Source: Desulfofustis glycolicus DSM 9705 (GTDB lineage Bacteria > Desulfobacterota > Desulfobulbia > Desulfobulbales > Desulfocapsaceae). Taken from it: DNA of 64,000 nucleotides. Positions 62,991 to 64,000 of this stretch are shown in pieces. Where the stretch lies: NCBI RefSeq assembly GCF_900130015.1, contig NZ_FQXS01000001.1, positions 416,053 to 480,052 of the forward strand. The letters run 5' to 3'. The first letter of the stretch is position 1, and every line of letters begins with the position of its first letter. Under the pieces are notes generated by a model that saw only the letters and a list, made by a program, of their open reading frames with translations, was not told where the DNA came from and made no database searches. A program made the translations under genes and the position numbers.

Positions 62991-64000
62991 GGGGGAGTAG
63001 ACCGCAGGAATTTCACCTGCAACCCCTCCCAGGTAGGGTCGAAGGCTGGCGCGGTACTAAAGGCCCGTTTCCAACCTCCGCCTCGACAAACCCAGCGTGC
63101 GGATTTCCCGCACTGGGCTTTCACTGTCACTTTCACCTCAAGGTTTATGTGACCTATCACACTGGCAGCACTTTCACGCTTGGTAGTAACGGACTTTGTA
63201 GTCATTATACAGCCCAAAAGCTTCATACAGCCAAGCCCTACTCCACCTGTTCCAGCCGAAGCCACGGCGTTTTCTGGCATACATTAAATGTCGTCTGATC
63301 TTTCTCTCCACCCAGTCTTTAACATAACCAAAGCATCGGCTGGAGTTACCAATTCGGAAATAGTTTGCCCAGCCCCTTAATATGGGATTTATGAGGTAAA
63401 CAACCCGATCCACAGGTTGGGACTGGTATCGGCGGAATACATCCTTTAACTTATGCAGCAAGGACGTCCGTGCTTTCATGCGAGGAGTAAACCGTACGCC
63501 CCACATTCCACGGCGTGTCTTCATCCGCCGAAAATCAAAGCCCAGGAAGCTAAACGACTCATCCCGGGTAAGATCAACTATCCGGGTCTTTTCTTGATTC
63601 ATCTGAACATCCAACTTTTCAAACTCTTCCAAAAGCCGCTTGTGAGCAGCTTCTAACAGCCATTCCCACTTTCTGTAACCATCAACCAAGATTATAAGGT
63701 CATCAGCGAAACGCGCATATTCAATATACGTGAACCTACCGTGGCGGGTTACTTCCTTCGCCCGTTCCAGCATCTTATCCACCTCGTTGAGGTAAATGTT
63801 ACTGAGCAAAGGCGAGATAACACCACCCTGAGGAACGCCTCGAGAACCACCTGCTTTCAAGATCAACTTCAGTAATCGCATGACATCGTCATCATTAACC
63901 CGCTCGGCTACTTTCTTTAAAAGCATGTCATGCCGAACGTTATCAAAATAAGAACTCAAATCCAAATCAATGACGCGAGTCTTGTTCTTTACAACTGCTG
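62988..64000 (-). mobile_element. Group II intron inserted in an IS3 transposase gene, 5' part beyond the window
   Basis: The intron encodes the reverse transcriptase at 63174-64000 and a domain V-like hairpin at 63088-63119 on the minus strand, AGCCCAGTGCGG-GAAA-TCCGCACGCTGGGTTT, with the AGC triad and GAAA tetraloop. Domain VI would occupy about 63000-63085. The 3' boundary is placed near 62988-62997, where the transposase reading (YIPANEGW) resumes. The exact bases of the boundary cannot be fixed by eye. Confidence 0.8.
63174..64000 (-). CDS. ltrA: Group II intron reverse transcriptase/maturase, partial
   Basis: The C-terminal 275 residues of a group II intron protein; the reading frame runs off the right edge. 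RT blocks are DLSSYFDNVRHDMLLKKV, GVPQGGVISPLLSNIYL and the catalytic YARFADDLIILVDG (FADD in place of YADD), then the thumb and maturase X domain (FLGFDFRR, ILRGWANYFR, CFGYVKDWVERKIRRHLMY). It ends without an HNH endonuclease domain. It splices and retromobilises the intron. FADD is a frequent, functional variant. Confidence 0.92.
   Translation of the reverse strand, partial: AVVKNKTRVIDLDLSSYFDNVRHDMLLKKVAERVNDDDVMRLLKLILKAGGSRGVPQGGVISPLLSNIYLNEVDKMLERAKEVTRHGRFTYIEYARFADDLIILVDGYRKWEWLLEAAHKRLLEEFEKLDVQMNQEKTRIVDLTRDESFSFLGFDFRRMKTRRGMWGVRFTPRMKARTSLLHKLKDVFRRYQSQPVDRVVYLINPILRGWANYFRIGNSSRCFGYVKDWVERKIRRHLMYARKRRGFGWNRWSRAWLYEAFGLYNDYKVRYYQA

Noticed and set aside
1..64000. CRISPR array, prophage or complete insertion sequence
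   Set aside because: No regularly spaced repeats, phage structural genes or intact IS ends were seen; only transposase fragments and a group II intron at the right end.

Overview
The window looks like a chromosomal segment of an anaerobic deltaproteobacterium (Desulfobacterota, Desulfobulbales-like). This is inferred from gene content only: a selenocysteine formate dehydrogenase, a tungsten-type aldehyde:ferredoxin oxidoreductase, a tungstate ABC transporter, sulfoacetaldehyde acetyltransferase, TRAP transport, and envelope proteins of Gram-negative type. Most of it is GC-rich and densely coded. The right end (about 60.5-64 kb) is visibly more AT-rich and carries mobile-element debris.

Layout. 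0-2.8 kb: two proton-conducting antiporter / complex I-like membrane subunits, the first cut by the window edge. 3.2-11.2 kb: an envelope and signalling block with a FecR-TPR-beta-barrel fusion, a 66-residue protein, a CHASE2-cyclase and a GAF-type sigma-54 activator on the opposite strand, then a -24/-12 promoter in front of a small membrane protein. 11.5-13.4 kb: CARDB-like secreted protein, glutathione S-transferase-like protein, small membrane protein. 13.5-19 kb: choline-to-betaine block (FadR-type regulator with two TTGGTANTACCAA sites, betA, betB, choline/betaine binding protein). 19-22 kb: HATPase / 48-residue ORF / STAS operon, an outer-membrane barrel, a higBA toxin-antitoxin pair and tRNA-Pro, bracketed by two related terminator-containing repeats. 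22.4-28.4 kb: RND efflux operon. 28.5-31.8 kb: AraC, LysE, WYL and VOC genes and a dead fragment of a second tolC-like gene.

31.9-47.7 kb (minus strand): a tungsten/selenium redox island. It holds formate dehydrogenase alpha (UGA-encoded Sec), beta and gamma, a small Tat protein, a TorD-like chaperone and a multi-cluster Fe-S protein, then wtpCBA, a flavodoxin-ferredoxin protein, a beta-hydroxyacid dehydrogenase, aldehyde:ferredoxin oxidoreductase and a GabT-like aminotransferase. 47.9-62.3 kb: an organosulfonate/phosphonate block. A CoA-acylating aldehyde dehydrogenase and a TRAP transporter face a convergent xsc-tpa-ald-gntR-phnX operon; a divergent gene for an FMN-binding glutamate-synthase-like protein follows. 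Three promoters in this block share the same TTGACA plus GNGTCTNATNTATCA arrangement, which suggests one regulon, probably under the GntR protein encoded in the xsc operon.

Metabolic reading: Tpa converts taurine to sulfoacetaldehyde, Ald recycles alanine, and Xsc gives acetyl phosphate and sulfite. PhnX in the same operon would handle phosphonoacetaldehyde from 2-aminoethylphosphonate. The far right end is a group II intron inserted into an IS3-type transposase remnant, next to a fragment of a second transposase.
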